From Planctomycetota bacterium (lineage in GTDB: Bacteria > Planctomycetota > Planctomycetia > Pirellulales > Pirellulaceae): 33,279 bases of DNA. Below, in pieces: positions 7,303 through 15,325 of this stretch. The notes under the pieces are model-generated. The model was not told where the DNA came from, searched no databases, and saw only the letters and a list, made by a program, of their open reading frames with translations. The stretch spans positions 1 to 33,279 of the forward strand of contig JAPLNJ010001191.1 of assembly GCA_026692885.1 (NCBI GenBank), written 5' to 3'. Made by a program: the position numbers and the translations under genes. The first letter of the stretch is position 1; each line of letters starts with the position of its first letter.

Positions 7303-9551
7303 ATACCACGACCCCTTCCAAGTGCAAGATCGTCCTCGATTGGCTCGACGCTCGGACTGGCGCGCGCTCCGCCCTGCAGCAGTGCGAAGGTCGCACGGTG
7401 GCCGGCTGTCCTTGGCTCAACCATCTTTGGCCCAGCCTGATCGTGTTCCTGTTTTTCGTGCAGGTCTTGACTGGCCTGGTGCTCTGGCTGCACTACAGTC
7501 CCAGCGCCACCAGTGCCTGGGAGAGCGTGTACTACGTTCAGCACGAGGTGGCCGGCGGCTGGCTGGTGCGCGGTGTGCATCATTTCGCGGCGCAAGTGAT
7601 GGTCGCCCTGACCGTCCTGTACGTAATCCAATTGGTGGTGCTGGGCAGCTACCGGCGTCCTCGCGAATTCGTGTTCTGGGCCGCGTTGGGCTTGGCGCTG
7701 GCGGCGCTGGGCATGTGTTTGACCGGCGATCTGTTGCGTTGGGATCAGAACGGTTTTTCGGCCACCAAGACGCGGGTCAGCTTCCTGATGCTGTTGCCGA
7801 ATATCGGCGGCTATCTGTTCAAGCTGGCGGCGGGTGGGCCAGCCTTTGGGAATCTGACGCTGACCCGTTTTTTCACCCTCCACGTGGCCGTGATCGGGGG
7901 CGGTTTCCTGGTGCTGCTGTTGTTGCACGGCTGGTTCTCGCGTCGCGCTCAGCAAGCGGAGGCCGCTTCGCAAGCTGATGTCACACGCTACTGGCCGCAG
8001 CAATTCTGCCGGAACAGCATCGGCTGGCTGGTGGTGATGGGCGTGATTCTGTTACTCGTCTGCCAACGGGGACTTACCGGTGATCAGGCGGGCCAGCAGG
8101 CGAGCGACTATCTGGGCGTCGACTTGGGCGCCCCGGCGGATACCGACCCGGCGGCGGCCTATGCGGCGGCTCGGCCGGAATGGTCTTTCCGCGGAGTGTA
8201 CCACTTCGCGCATTTATTTTCGGGCAACGCCCAGATCATTCCGATCTTTGTCGTGCCCAACATGATCCTGTGCTACCTGTTGGCCATGCCCTTCATCGGC
8301 ATGAAGTCGCCGGGACACCTGCTGAACATCGCCGTGATTCTGTTCTTGGCGGTGGCGAACGCTGTTCTGTCTTGGGGGTCGTATCGTGCCGATGCTGGCG
8401 ACCAGGACTTCCAGACGGCGCTGCAACAGGGCACGCGGTCCGGCGAGCGAGCCAGCGAATTGGCGCGGGGACGGGGCATTCCCGCGGTGGGCGCACTGGC
8501 GCTCCTGCGTACCGACCCACTGCTGCAGGGGCCGAACCTGTTTGGTCAGCAATGTGCGGCGTGTCATGCCTTCTCGCCACCGGAGGAGAAGGCCCTGGCA
8601 CCGGAGGCCCCGTCCGCGCCCGAGTTGTATCGCTTCGCCAGCCGAACCTGGCTAACCGCTTTCCTCGACCCCCAGCAAATCACCAGCAGCAAATTCTACG
8701 GCGACACACGGTTCGCCAGCGGCCTGATGGTCAAGTACGTCGAAAGCCACTTCCGCAAGCTGCCGGAGGCAAAGCAACAGGCGATCATTGCCGCTCTATC
8801 GGCCGAGGCCCAGCTGAAATCGCAGGCTGAGGCGGACGTCAAGGATCAAGTGTTGATCGACCAGGGCCGGGGCTGGATGACCAGCGAGGGCTGCACCCGT
8901 TGCCATCGGTTTCGCGACCAAGGCCTGGCCGGCCACGCGCCGGACCTGACCGGCTACGGATCCCGCGAGTGGCTGGTCGGCGTGATCGCGGATCCCAGCC
9001 ACGGCCACTTCTACGGACTGCATAACGACCGCATGCCCGTATACGTCGAAGCTGCGGACCAACCGGCCAAGAATCGGCTGTCGGCCGTGCAGTTGGACGT
9101 CTTGGCTTCCTGGCTGCGAGGTGAATGGTTCGAACCGAAACCGGCAGGCGAGCAGGCCCAACCGGCCATCGCGTCGGGACCGGCGGGGATGACCGCCTTG
9201 GTGAGCCTGGGCAAGTGGGAAGCACGGCGAACTCCCCCAGCGGCCGCGCCCACGGATCCCAGGGGCCAAGCCCTCGCGACGTTGGCGTTGGCCCAGTGCG
9301 TCTTGTGCCACGACTACAGCGATGGGGCGGGAAACGGCTTGGTCGCACGCCAGCCCACCGGACCGACTCGATCTCCGACAATGGCAAGGCGAACTTCGAC
9401 AAACTCGTGGCAGCGCTGGCGGCGGAGTCGCAGAAGGACGGGCCGTCGGCAGAGATGGACGAGGACACGCAGACCCTGTTCACCGACTTCAACTGTGCGA
9501 ACTGTCACAAGTTCTACGACGAGGGCGAACTCGGTAACGCACCGGATCTGA
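7299..9551 (+). CDS. Cytochrome b fused to cytochrome c domains (zero-frame product)
   Basis: The N-terminal part (about residues 25-215) is a b6-like four-helix cytochrome b. Helix D has H195 and H210, spaced by 15 as in cytochrome b6. Helix B has H94, but the expected partner position 14 residues on is Y108. The usual PWDQ motif reads RWDQ (R147). A C-terminal cytochrome b part follows to about residue 370. The soluble part then has heme motifs CAACH (C419), CTRCH (C532) and CVLCH (C667). After about residue 680 this frame turns into Arg/Ser/Thr-rich nonsense and stops at 9551, while the -1 frame continues a normal cytochrome c domain. The full protein probably continues there. It forms a quinol-oxidising complex with the Rieske protein. 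Confidence 0.88.
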   Translation: MNTTTPSKCKIVLDWLDARTGARSALQQCEGRTVAGCPWLNHLWPSLIVFLFFVQVLTGLVLWLHYSPSATSAWESVYYVQHEVAGGWLVRGVHHFAAQVMVALTVLYVIQLVVLGSYRRPREFVFWAALGLALAALGMCLTGDLLRWDQNGFSATKTRVSFLMLLPNIGGYLFKLAAGGPAFGNLTLTRFFTLHVAVIGGGFLVLLLLHGWFSRRAQQAEAASQADVTRYWPQQFCRNSIGWLVVMGVILLLVCQRGLTGDQAGQQASDYLGVDLGAPADTDPAAAYAAARPEWSFRGVYHFAHLFSGNAQIIPIFVVPNMILCYLLAMPFIGMKSPGHLLNIAVILFLAVANAVLSWGSYRADAGDQDFQTALQQGTRSGERASELARGRGIPAVGALALLRTDPLLQGPNLFGQQCAACHAFSPPEEKALAPEAPSAPELYRFASRTWLTAFLDPQQITSSKFYGDTRFASGLMVKYVESHFRKLPEAKQQAIIAALSAEAQLKSQAEADVKDQVLIDQGRGWMTSEGCTRCHRFRDQGLAGHAPDLTGYGSREWLVGVIADPSHGHFYGLHNDRMPVYVEAADQPAKNRLSAVQLDVLASWLRGEWFEPKPAGEQAQPAIASGPAGMTALVSLGKWEARRTPPAAAPTDPRGQALATLALAQCVLCHDYSDGAGNGLVARQPTGPTRSPTMARRTSTNSWQRWRRSRRRTGRRQRWTRTRRPCSPTSTVRTVTSSTTRANSVTHRI
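9329..9335 (+). promoter_or_regulatory. Candidate -1 slippery heptamer GGGAAAC
   Basis: In the zero frame of the cytochrome gene the codons here are GCG GGA AAC, so the heptamer G GGA AAC fits the canonical X XXY YYZ pattern in the correct phase. Slippage by one base leads exactly into the frame that encodes the fourth heme domain (next codon CGG 9335). A weak stem, GGTCG 9341-9345 with CGACT 9364-9368, lies just downstream. A plain one-base deletion or sequence error nearby explains the same pattern. Confidence 0.35.
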
Positions 9552-9949
9552 CCGGCTACGGGTCGCGGCAGTGGTTGGTCGAGATTATCCGCAACCCGGA
9601 GCACGAACGGTTCTACCCCAAGTCGAACGACGGCATGCCGTCCTACCTCAAATCGACCGACAAGCCGGCCACGAACCTGCTGACCAAGGAACAGATTCAG
9701 CAGCTTGCGGATCTGCTTCGCGGCAAGTTCGACCCGGCTGAAAAGCCCGTGGAGAAACCAGTGGAGAAGCCTGTGGAGCAGGCCGCCGACAAGCCGGCAG
9801 AGAAGGTGGCTGACAAGCCGACGGAGAGGTCGGCCGAAACTCTGGCGGAAAAGCCGGCCGGTAAACCAGAGGAAAAAGCCGTTGAGAAAACGGCCGAGAA
9901 AACAGTCGCGAAGCCCGCGGAACAGCCGCCGGAGAAACCTGCGAACTAG
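9335..9949 (+). CDS. Fourth cytochrome c domain and EKP-rich tail in the -1 frame
   Basis: This frame continues the cytochrome b/c protein. It reads through DSISDNGKANFDKL into a heme motif CANCH (Cys codon at 9494). Then come APDLTGYGSRQWLVEII and GMPSYLKSTDKPA, a clear duplicate of the segment that follows the second heme motif in the zero frame (APDLTGYGSREWLVGVI). A low-complexity tail of EKP and DKPAE repeats (about 70 residues) ends at TAG 9947-9949. There is no start codon or ribosome binding site of its own at the boundary. It is best seen as the C-terminal part of the upstream gene, reached by frameshifting or separated by a one-base lesion. The tail probably works as a flexible periplasmic linker. 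Confidence 0.75.
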   Translation, partial: RLGRTPAHRTDSISDNGKANFDKLVAALAAESQKDGPSAEMDEDTQTLFTDFNCANCHKFYDEGELGNAPDLTGYGSRQWLVEIIRNPEHERFYPKSNDGMPSYLKSTDKPATNLLTKEQIQQLADLLRGKFDPAEKPVEKPVEKPVEQAADKPAEKVADKPTERSAETLAEKPAGKPEEKAVEKTAEKTVAKPAEQPPEKPAN

Positions 9950-9992
9950 CAAAATTCCTACCAGTCAGTCACTCACACGGGAGACGCGAACT

Positions 9993-10448
9993 ATGACTAC
10001 ACTACTACTGTTAGTGTGCGCGCTATCACAGACACCGGACGAGATCGCCTCAATGCGAGAGTACGTGCTTGCTCGTCAGAAGAAGGGCGCAAGCGTGGCA
10101 AAGGACGATGGCGTGCCGTGGCTGCAAGCGGAGGATTTGGTGGCCGGTCAGGCTGGGCGACTACTGTATCCCAGGCTAGTGGTTCGACAGGTGCTAGGGG
10201 AACGCGAGATGCTAGTTCGCTGCGACAAGACCGATCTAGTGCTGTCAGGCGTCAACACAAAGGACGTGGCCGACGGGGATGAGCTATCGAAAGAGATCAC
10301 GCGTCAGCACTTCTGGGTGTCCGGCATCAGGAAACTGACGACAGTGACCGGAGCGACGCGCACATTGCGCGAGATCAAGCCTTTGGACTGGGAGAAGCTG
10401 GGCATCAAGACGAAGCCAGCGGCTAAGCCAAAGAAAAGGGGACGCTGA
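9993..10448 (+). CDS. Small exported protein of unknown function
   Basis: This 151-residue protein starts with a short hydrophobic signal-like segment (MTTLLLLVCALSQT). A mixed alpha/beta body of about 120 residues follows, and a Lys-rich end. I do not recognise the family. The start at ATG 9993 follows ACGGGAGACG, a usable ribosome binding site, and the open frame upstream is a shadow of the EKP tail. The body has VPWLQAEDL and LVLSGVNTKDVADGDEL segments with no catalytic motif. It lies 43 bases after the cytochrome stop on the same strand. It could be co-transcribed with the bc complex, but nothing shows a role there. Confidence 0.65.
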   Translation: MTTLLLLVCALSQTPDEIASMREYVLARQKKGASVAKDDGVPWLQAEDLVAGQAGRLLYPRLVVRQVLGEREMLVRCDKTDLVLSGVNTKDVADGDELSKEITRQHFWVSGIRKLTTVTGATRTLREIKPLDWEKLGIKTKPAAKPKKRGR

Positions 10449-10844
10449 TGGCGAAAGGACATCCAGAGCCTTGAGGCGGCCGGGTGGCACGGGCCGTTGA
10501 CTTGTGTGCCGCTGGCTTTGCCAGTGCTTCGGACGGATCAGCAAGGTTTCCCACAATCAACGGCATCGTGCCGAATGCCTTGGAGGTTCAAAATTCCTAT
10601 TAGTCACGGAGGAAAAGGGTGCAGCAGGAAAAAGGTGACAGCCACCAAATTTGACAAGACTGGGGTGTTTTGGCAAGAAACCGTGTGCGTCACGAGACAT
10701 TAATCGGAAACTCGCGCAGATTGCAACGCTAGTGGCGAGTGGTAGTCGTGAATTATTGCGTTTTCCCCTCTTTTCTATCGCGGTTCCGCCAACAATCGAC
10801 CGAGTACTCCGCCCGAACGCTGTTGTGATTTGTTCGCCGCCCCT
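10449..10844. other. Gene-free interval with short repeats
   Basis: No plausible gene is seen. The stretch GTGGCACGGGCCGTTGACTT followed by CTGGCTTTGCCAG (a small hairpin) resembles a dispersed planctomycete repeat. AAAAAGGTGACAGCCACC farther on is also of a recurrent type. Genes on either side converge here, so a bidirectional transcript end is expected. Confidence 0.45.
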
Positions 10845-11195
10845 CTAGGACACCAGGGACCCTCGATGCGCGTACACCTGCTCCAAAAGGTCTCGCATTT
10901 CGTCGGCAATCTCCGCTGGCGGGTCGCCCGCTAAGCCAACGGCCAGGAGCTTTTCGGCGACTCGATACTGCTCGCAGTTGAGTGCCAGTGAGCCTGCGCT
11001 GCGATGCAGGACCGACCGCATTGGTTCCTCGTCAAGATACGGTGCAATTAGCGCGGCCGCTTCGGTGTCCCATTTCAGCGCCTCTTGAAAACGCTTACGC
11101 GATGTTACCTCGTCTCCGTACGTTCGAGCGACGACTGCGGCTTCCGCAAGATCCATCGCCCGCTCGTGGATGTCGTTGATGTGCTCCAGGTTCAT
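10845..11195 (-). CDS. Small helical TPR-like protein, second gene of a conserved pair
   Basis: This 116-residue, all-helical protein has repeated pairs of helices: YGDEVTSRKRFQEALKWDTEAA, then SVLHRSAGSLALNCEQYRVAEK, then AEIADEMRDLLEQVYAHR (shown here as separate helices). The Ala/Leu spacing is that of TPR-like units. The start codon overlaps the stop of the upstream gene by 4 bases, so the two are translated as a pair. From memory, this pair of short uncharacterised proteins recurs in cyanobacteria, chloroflexi and planctomycetes, with the TPR-like protein second. A protein-binding role, perhaps of the partner, is inferred. No enzyme motif is visible. Confidence 0.75.
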   Translation of the reverse strand: MNLEHINDIHERAMDLAEAAVVARTYGDEVTSRKRFQEALKWDTEAAALIAPYLDEEPMRSVLHRSAGSLALNCEQYRVAEKLLAVGLAGDPPAEIADEMRDLLEQVYAHRGSLVS

Positions 11196-11746
11196 ATTGC
11201 GTCTCTCTGCTGCAAGAACGACACAGGATGGCCAAATTCCACGACGGCAATGAAGGCGGGCAACCGCCCGTCGCTCCGGTCTGTCTGACGTGCCTTCTGT
11301 CGAATGCGGGCGTTGAGTTGCCGAGCGTCTCCAGCGCGAATGCCGGAAATCTCCAGCCGAGCGTCTTCACGATAAGGGCGCGCTCCGTCTCGGCTTAGCC
11401 AGTAATCGAAACCAGTACCCTTCATCGAACGCCGCACAATGCGGTAAGCAGTAAAGGCTCTTACCGTCAGCATCGCGATGGCAATCGCCCCGTGTTCCGT
11501 GGCGGCCTCCGGGTCGGCGTACGTGTCGTGGACTTCGGCAGAAAGCATCTGCCAGGACAACTTAGCGGCAGCCTCGGCAAGCCCGCGAATTTCCATTGTG
11601 GTTCCCGACGAATGCCCTTGTTCTTCCAGGCAGACAATGCAGGCCTCGGCCGCCATACGGCAGAACGCTTCCGAGAGCGAGGGGCAGTTCTCCGGTAGTG
11701 TTTGAAGGTCGAAATCATGCGTCCCGCGAGCCGTCACGCCAGCCAC
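11192..11746 (-). CDS. Conserved protein of unknown function, first gene of a pair
   Basis: This 184-residue soluble protein has no signal peptide. The N-terminal part has LSEAFCRMAAEACIVCLEEQ. The middle has a helix with ATEHGAIAIAMLTV followed by GTGFDYWLSRDG. The C-terminal part has ARLEISGIRAGDARQLNARI and ends with a beta-strand, AFIAVVEFGHPVSF. The segments GTGxDYWL and RLEISGI look like the conserved core of a family I recall only as hypothetical. It is followed, with a 4-base overlap, by a small TPR-like protein. Strong coupling of two soluble proteins suggests a complex. A toxin-antitoxin, defence or regulatory pair is possible, but nothing in the sequence proves it. Confidence 0.72.
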   Translation of the reverse strand: MAGVTARGTHDFDLQTLPENCPSLSEAFCRMAAEACIVCLEEQGHSSGTTMEIRGLAEAAAKLSWQMLSAEVHDTYADPEAATEHGAIAIAMLTVRAFTAYRIVRRSMKGTGFDYWLSRDGARPYREDARLEISGIRAGDARQLNARIRQKARQTDRSDGRLPAFIAVVEFGHPVSFLQQRDAI

Positions 11747-11775
11747 CCTCGCCTTCTATATTTTGTCCGCTTGCC

Positions 11776-13416
11776 TTACGTTTCGAACTGGCTGCGCGGG
11801 GGTTGGACCGGATCTTCCTTCTCCTTGACCTCCTGCTTCTCGCGCCAGGCCTTCTTCTGCTCGTAGCTCTCCAATTCTTTCTTGAGTTGCTCGTCTACCT
11901 CGTCGTCTTTGCCGCCGAGTTCCACGGCGGTTTTCGACCACTTTTTGGCCGACTCGAAATCGCCCGTCTCGGCATAGGCGGCAGCCAGCGTGCTGACGAT
12001 ATGCGCTTTCTTATACTCAGTCACCTCGCAGGCTTTGGTCCCCAACGTCACGGCCCGCTTGCCGTCGCGCAGCTTGTCGTCCGGCGAGGTGGCCAGCACC
12101 CAGGCAAAGTTGTTCAGGACACTGTCGTCCTCCGGTTTCGCTTTCAATGCGATCTCGAAATCGGCGATGGCTTCCGCGTGCTTGCCGAGGCTGAGGAACG
12201 AATCGGCCCGCAATTGGCGGGCGAACGCGTGGCTTTCATCCTCCTCGAGGATCTTCGTGAAAATATCGATGGCTTTCGTCGGGCGCTTGTCCTGGATGTA
12301 GTAATTGGCCAATTGCAGGCGAAACGCGACGTTCGTGGGGTCTTTCTCCAGCACCGACTCGATGTCGGCGATCGCGTCCACCAGTTTCCCATCCGCCGCC
12401 GCCAGCATGCTGCGCATGATCACGCCCAGGGGTAGATCAGGACTGATGATCAGGATCCGGTCCACATCATCCTTGGCCGCGGCCAGATCGCCATCTTCCT
12501 GATGGAGGCGTGCCCGGATCATCAAGGCATGCAGATCGCGGGGTTCCACCTTCAAAGCCTGGTCCAGGTCGGCGAGGGCCGCTTTGAGGTCTTCCTGGGC
12601 CACACGCAACTTGGCCCGCAGCGTGTATCCGAACGATGACTCTGGCTTCAGCTGGATGCCCTGTTCGATGTGCTTGAGGGCTTCGTCATATTTCTTCAGA
12701 TTGGTCAGCACCTCGCCCAGAGCCAAGTGGGCTGCGACGTTGTCCTCGTGATCCTTCAACAGCCGATTGAAGTCTTCTACCGCCTTGTCCAAGTCGCCGT
12801 TCTCGGCATAGGTCAGCGCTCGTGCCTGCCAGGCCTCGACGTTGCCGGGATCGAGTTCGAGGGCACGCTCGTAGTCCTTCAGCCGGTCGCCCATTTCCTC
12901 GCGGACTTGGGCGCGGATCACCAGGGCGGCCGCTTGTTGCTTCGGGTCGCCCTCGAACAACTGCACCGCGGCGCCGGCGGCCTTCGCCGCCCGCTCCCTT
13001 TCTCCGCCGGGCAGCGTGTGCAGACGCGCGATCAACAGATGGGCTTCGCCCAGATTCGGGTCGACCTTGACGGCTCGTTCCAGGTCATCCAGCGCCACCT
13101 TCCGTAACAGCGGCCAGCGGCGATCGGCCGGGGTCTGATCGAAAATCGGCGCACACAGCCGAGAGGCATGCTGGAACAGGGTCGAAGACAGCATCTGCTC
13201 CGCGAACTTGAGGTTCCCGTCGTCCAGGCCTTTCTTCAGGGCGCTGTCGCACAACCGCGCGACCTGCTCCAAATCCGCCAGATTCTTGGCCGAGATTTGC
13301 AGTTCGGTCGCCTTATCCAGATCCGGCTGACCGGCCCCTTCCGCCCCCAGGGAAGTGGTCCCCAAGACCAGGACTGACAATAACGCCAAGAGACTCACGT
13401 TTCTGGCAAGACGCAT
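11776..13416 (-). CDS. Exported TPR-repeat protein
   Basis: This 546-residue protein has an N-terminal signal peptide (basic MRLARN, hydrophobic core, cleavage near SLGAEG). Most of the rest consists of tetratricopeptide repeats. Clear units include DPGNVEAWQARALTYAENGD, DNVAAHLALGEVLTNLKKYD, and AFARQLRADSFLSLGKHAEA with FEIALKAKPEDDSVLNNFAW after it. An Ala/Lys/Glu-rich stretch leads to a charged C-terminus (YEQKKAWREKQEVKEK). Such proteins act as periplasmic or cell-surface scaffolds. The gene stands alone, with its promoter probably in 13417-13560. No enzymatic domain is attached. Confidence 0.9.
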   Translation of the reverse strand: MRLARNVSLLALLSVLVLGTTSLGAEGAGQPDLDKATELQISAKNLADLEQVARLCDSALKKGLDDGNLKFAEQMLSSTLFQHASRLCAPIFDQTPADRRWPLLRKVALDDLERAVKVDPNLGEAHLLIARLHTLPGGERERAAKAAGAAVQLFEGDPKQQAAALVIRAQVREEMGDRLKDYERALELDPGNVEAWQARALTYAENGDLDKAVEDFNRLLKDHEDNVAAHLALGEVLTNLKKYDEALKHIEQGIQLKPESSFGYTLRAKLRVAQEDLKAALADLDQALKVEPRDLHALMIRARLHQEDGDLAAAKDDVDRILIISPDLPLGVIMRSMLAAADGKLVDAIADIESVLEKDPTNVAFRLQLANYYIQDKRPTKAIDIFTKILEEDESHAFARQLRADSFLSLGKHAEAIADFEIALKAKPEDDSVLNNFAWVLATSPDDKLRDGKRAVTLGTKACEVTEYKKAHIVSTLAAAYAETGDFESAKKWSKTAVELGGKDDEVDEQLKKELESYEQKKAWREKQEVKEKEDPVQPPRSQFET

Positions 13417-13561
13417 TAAACGATCTCCCTCCCTAGAAAGCCGAGCTGAGCATCACGCTGTCGCCTCGAACTGACGACATAGGCGGACATTATGCCGAAA
13501 ATGCCCAGCGGATGCTATCCGAATGTATTGTAGGCGTGCTAGCGTCCGGCGGCCACTCGGA

Positions 13562-13628
13562 TCACGTAGGTCAGCCTTTCCAGCCTGCAGCGATATGCGT
13601 GTCAGGCTGGAAAGCCTGACCTACGTGA
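13562..13628. repeat. 26 bp inverted repeat forming a strong hairpin
   Basis: Arms 13562-13587 and 13603-13628 match in 25 of 26 positions around TCACGTAGGTCAGCCTTTCC, with a 15-base loop. It lies upstream of the TPR gene and downstream of the dehydrogenase remnant. It may therefore end transcription from the dehydrogenase operon, although no T-run follows. The GTAGGTCAGGCTTTCC motif resembles a dispersed planctomycete repeat. Confidence 0.7.
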
Positions 13629-13643
13629 ACAATCCGCGTCAAT

Positions 13644-13866
13644 TCAGCTGGGCAGCAAATCGGCGACGGCAAGGCGACCGATTTCGTGAGCGTCAAGGAC
13701 AACCGGAACCTCCTGGCCGACCACGTAGTCCTGCCGCTGGTCATAGGTGGGCGATTCCACCTGGCCAGAGGGCTGAGAATAAACCTCGACGCGGCTGCTC
13801 GCGAGATTCACGATCCAATAGACAGGCACGCCGGCGCGCGCGTAGACCCGCTTTATACGGTGGCGA
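13644..13866 (-). pseudogene. C-terminal fragment of a Uma2-family (DUF820) protein
   Basis: The last ~70 residues of this frame read KRVYARAGVPVYWIVNLA, RVEVYSQPSG, DYVVGQEVPVVLD and IGRLAVADLLPS. This is the C-terminal half of the Uma2 restriction-endonuclease-like family, whose members have about 190 residues. The catalytic N-terminal half is missing. Upstream residues in the same frame belong to the antisense of the dehydrogenase. The fragment starts within a few bases of the dehydrogenase stop codon (13853-13855), so a rearrangement fused the two. It is nonfunctional. Confidence 0.75.
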
Positions 13867-15323
13867 GTTCGGCAGCCAAGACATCCCCCTGGGTCCAGCG
13901 TCCGTCGATCAGCCGCCATATCTTGCCGTTGGGATTCTTGTCTTGCAGGCACGTGGGCAAACGGTGGGGGCGGACATTGTCGTAGCACTCGAGCATCGAG
14001 AATCGCCGCAGCGCAGCCGGAATGCCGACGGCCGTGAAGCCGGGATGGCCGGTCGCTGGAAATGGGCCGCCGTGGTTCATCGCCGGACTGACCGCTACGC
14101 CGGTGGGCATCTTGTCGTTCAGCAGCCGGCCCACGCGGGGACGCAGCAGCGGGACGAGCTGCGCATAAGCCGCCTCATCCGAGCCGGCCGTGTCCGAGTA
14201 AATGCAGCCGGTCAGATTCCCCTCGAGTGCACCGATGACCTCGCGGAGTTGTGTCACGTCGTCCGCGATGACCAGCAACGAGCAATTGCCGAAGACCTCG
14301 GTCTGCAGCACCTGCGGCTGGATCAGGAACTGCTGACCCGTGACGCGGAGCAAGGTATTGGCGCGGCTGTAGCCGCGCCCGCCGCCGGCCGTCCCGCCGA
14401 CCAAGATCTCCGCGCCGGCGGCCTGCAGTTCGGCCAGGTTCTGCTGGTACGAGGTGGCGACCGACTGGGACAACAACGTGCCCACCGGGGCCGCCTGGAA
14501 TTTGGCTCGCAGCAATTCCAGAAACGCGTCCGTGGCTGCGCCCCGTACCAACAGCAGCAACCCGGGATTGGTACAGAATTGGCCCGTGCCCAGCAGGCAG
14601 CCGGTAGTGAAGTCGGCCGCAATCGCCTCGCTGCGTTCTCGCAGAGCACCCGGTAGAACGACCACCGGATTGATGCTGGACAGTTCCAGATAGATCGGCT
14701 TGCCAGCCGCATCCGCCGCGGCCTTCAACTTCACGCCTGCCGCGCGGCTGCCCGTGTAGCCTGCCGCACCGACGCGCGCATCGGACACCAGCCGCTCGCC
14801 GTCGGCGTGACTGGTCCGATAGATCAATTGCACGGTGCCCGGCGGCAGTCCCGTGGCCTGACGGGCCTCGTCCGCCGCTTCGGCAAACAGGCGGGTCGTG
14901 CTGGGGTGCGAGGCATGCCCCTTGGCAATCACGGGGTTGCCGGCCGCGATGGCGGCGGCGAAGTCCCCGCCCGAGAGGCTGCCGAAAGCCAACGGGAAAT
15001 TGTTTGGACCAAAGACACAGACGGGCCCGAGCGAGGCGTGGCAGGACCGGATGCCCGCGGCCACGTCGATGGTCGGCAGTGCCCAGGAACCGTCTCGCGC
15101 CGCGGCGGCCGCCTGACGCAATTGGTTCGTGGTCCGCGGCAACTCGTGGTCGGCCAGCCGCGGCGATTTCGGCAGAGCCGTCTCGGTGTGGGCGGTCTCC
15201 ACAAGTTCGGTCCGGGTACTCGTCCGGCAGCAGCTCGCAGGTCGCCGGGTTCTCGGCTCGAAACGTCGAAGCGGCCTGGGCTGGCCGCCACTGGCCATTG
15301 ATCAGAATCGGTCGCACTGCCAT
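13853..15323 (-). pseudogene. 2-oxoglutarate-semialdehyde dehydrogenase with internal deletion and frame change
   Basis: The N-terminal ~40 residues (MAVRPILINGQWRPAQ to LLPDEYP) are in one frame. From about 15213 the protein continues in another frame as ELVETAHTETALPKSPR and runs normally to the end. The body has FGPNNFPLAFGSLSGGDF, GNPVIAKGHASHP, GYTGSRAAGVKLK (NAD(P) and fold motifs), YLELSSINPVV, and GQFCTNPG with the catalytic Cys. The C-terminus has NDKMPTGVAVSPAMNHGGP. This is the alpha-ketoglutaric semialdehyde dehydrogenase subgroup of aldehyde dehydrogenases. Joined, the protein has about 490 residues, where the subgroup has roughly 525-530, so about 35-40 residues of the N-terminal domain are lost together with the frame. 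The FAH-family gene ends 2 bases before this start. A true lesion or an assembly fault are both possible. Confidence 0.85.
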
Positions 15324-15325
15324 AG

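Noticed and set aside
14175..15323. Full 382-residue frame antisense or out of frame in the dehydrogenase
   Set aside because: Only its first ~40 residues match the family. The remainder is Gly/Arg-rich shadow of the true frame, so it was used only to define the break.
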